A stretch of 6,685 nucleotides of DNA from Actinomycetota bacterium (GTDB lineage: Bacteria > Actinomycetota > Actinomycetes > Nanopelagicales > Nanopelagicaceae), in the NCBI GenBank assembly GCA_947380835.1, contig CANCSL010000057.1, positions 1 to 6,685 on the forward strand, in the 5' to 3' direction. Position numbers and translations under genes: made by a program. This document shows, one piece after another, positions 6,318 through 6,685 of this stretch. The notes beneath the pieces were generated by a model, which worked only from the letters and a program-made list of their open reading frames with translations, was not told the origin of the DNA and did not search any database. The stretch's first letter is position 1; each line of letters begins with the position of its first letter.

Positions 6318-6323
6318 CTCGGG

Positions 6324-6685
6324 GTGGCATCCTTCCTTGCACTTTTCTCGAGCGTTCTTTGGGGTACAGCCGATTTTCTCGGTGGAAATCTCTCCAAGCG
6401 TTTTAAATCCCTAGCGGTGACCGGCGTATCGCAAGCCTTTGGCCTGATCTTCGGAGCGCTACTCGTCCTGCTTACCTCCGGATGGATTGCGCCAAACTTG
6501 AGTTGGAGTGGGTATTTTCTTCCAGCAATTTGTGCTGGTATCGCTGGCTTCCTGGGTCTAACAGCTTTCTATGCCGGGCTTTCGACCGGGCGCATGGGAG
6601 TCGTTTCTCCTATTAGTTCGCTCAGCGCACTCATTCCGCTGACGGTGGCCTTCATCGATGGTGAACGCCCCAAAGCAATTCAATT
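6324..6685 (+). CDS. EamA/DMT-superfamily transporter, N-terminal part
   Basis: The gene starts at a GTG and runs off the right edge after 120 complete codons. The fragment is strongly hydrophobic, with likely membrane helices at about residues 2-20, 29-51, 63-85 and 93-111. An N-terminal LWGTADFLGG (12-21) and AFYAGLSTGRMGVVSPISSL (81-100) match the first EamA repeat, in which the motif after helix 3 reads roughly FYxAL..g..s.v.Pi..l. Full-length members have about ten helices in two such repeats and export or import small metabolites such as amino acids; the substrate cannot be told here. There is no clear Shine-Dalgarno site, and TAACCT six bases upstream suggests a leaderless mRNA. It is divergent from the DUF3000 gene with 71 bases between the GTG starts. 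Confidence 0.85.
   Translation, partial: MASFLALFSSVLWGTADFLGGNLSKRFKSLAVTGVSQAFGLIFGALLVLLTSGWIAPNLSWSGYFLPAICAGIAGFLGLTAFYAGLSTGRMGVVSPISSLSALIPLTVAFIDGERPKAIQ

Noticed and set aside
1..6685. A defence, mobile or otherwise new multi-gene system
   Set aside because: Every sizeable gene belongs to a known housekeeping, transport or conserved-unknown family. No integrase, transposase, CRISPR repeats, toxin-antitoxin pair or biosynthetic core enzyme was found.

Overview
This looks like ordinary chromosomal sequence from an actinobacterium of moderate G+C (about half by eye; not computed). The best lineage clues are the adjacent DUF3000 protein and HRDC-type ribonuclease D, the actinobacterial style of FadA/FadB, and the aconitase C-terminus. 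The modest G+C and very tight spacing would suit a small-genome aquatic actinobacterium, for example a Nanopelagicales (acI)-like lineage, but that placement is inference.

Layout from left to right. Bases 1-140 (+) hold the last 45 codons of aconitate hydratase. It converges on fadB, and a perfect 13-bp stem-loop spanning the aconitase stop codon separates the two. Bases 177-3470 (-) hold a two-gene beta-oxidation operon. fadA (thiolase) is promoter-proximal. fadB (enoyl-CoA hydratase / 3-hydroxyacyl-CoA dehydrogenase) follows with no gap (TAA directly before ATG), and its Shine-Dalgarno site lies inside the end of fadA. Bases 3556-4362 (-) hold an EfeU/FTR1-type iron permease with both REGLE motifs. 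No EfeO or EfeB is visible beside it. Bases 4425-5693 (-) hold ribonuclease D and 5707-6252 (-) a DUF3000 protein, only 13 nt apart and probably one operon. Bases 6324-6685 (+) hold the start of a divergent EamA/DMT-type membrane transporter that runs off the right edge.

Together, FadA and FadB perform the last three steps of the fatty acid beta-oxidation cycle and deliver acetyl-CoA to the TCA cycle, where aconitase works. RNase D is a 3'-5' exoribonuclease acting on structured RNA. EfeU imports iron, which aconitase needs for its Fe-S cluster, although a regulatory link is only a guess.

No new multi-gene system is evident. The best signals are non-coding. First, three genes starting with GTG and lacking a good Shine-Dalgarno site each have a TANNNT hexamer exactly six bases before the start codon, as expected for leaderless mRNAs. 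Second, a compound palindrome between rnd and efeU overlaps the predicted efeU -35 region. Third, there are two long perfect stem-loops without U-tracts. No tRNA, rRNA, CRISPR array, insertion sequence or prophage gene was seen. No stretch over 300 bases lacks a gene.
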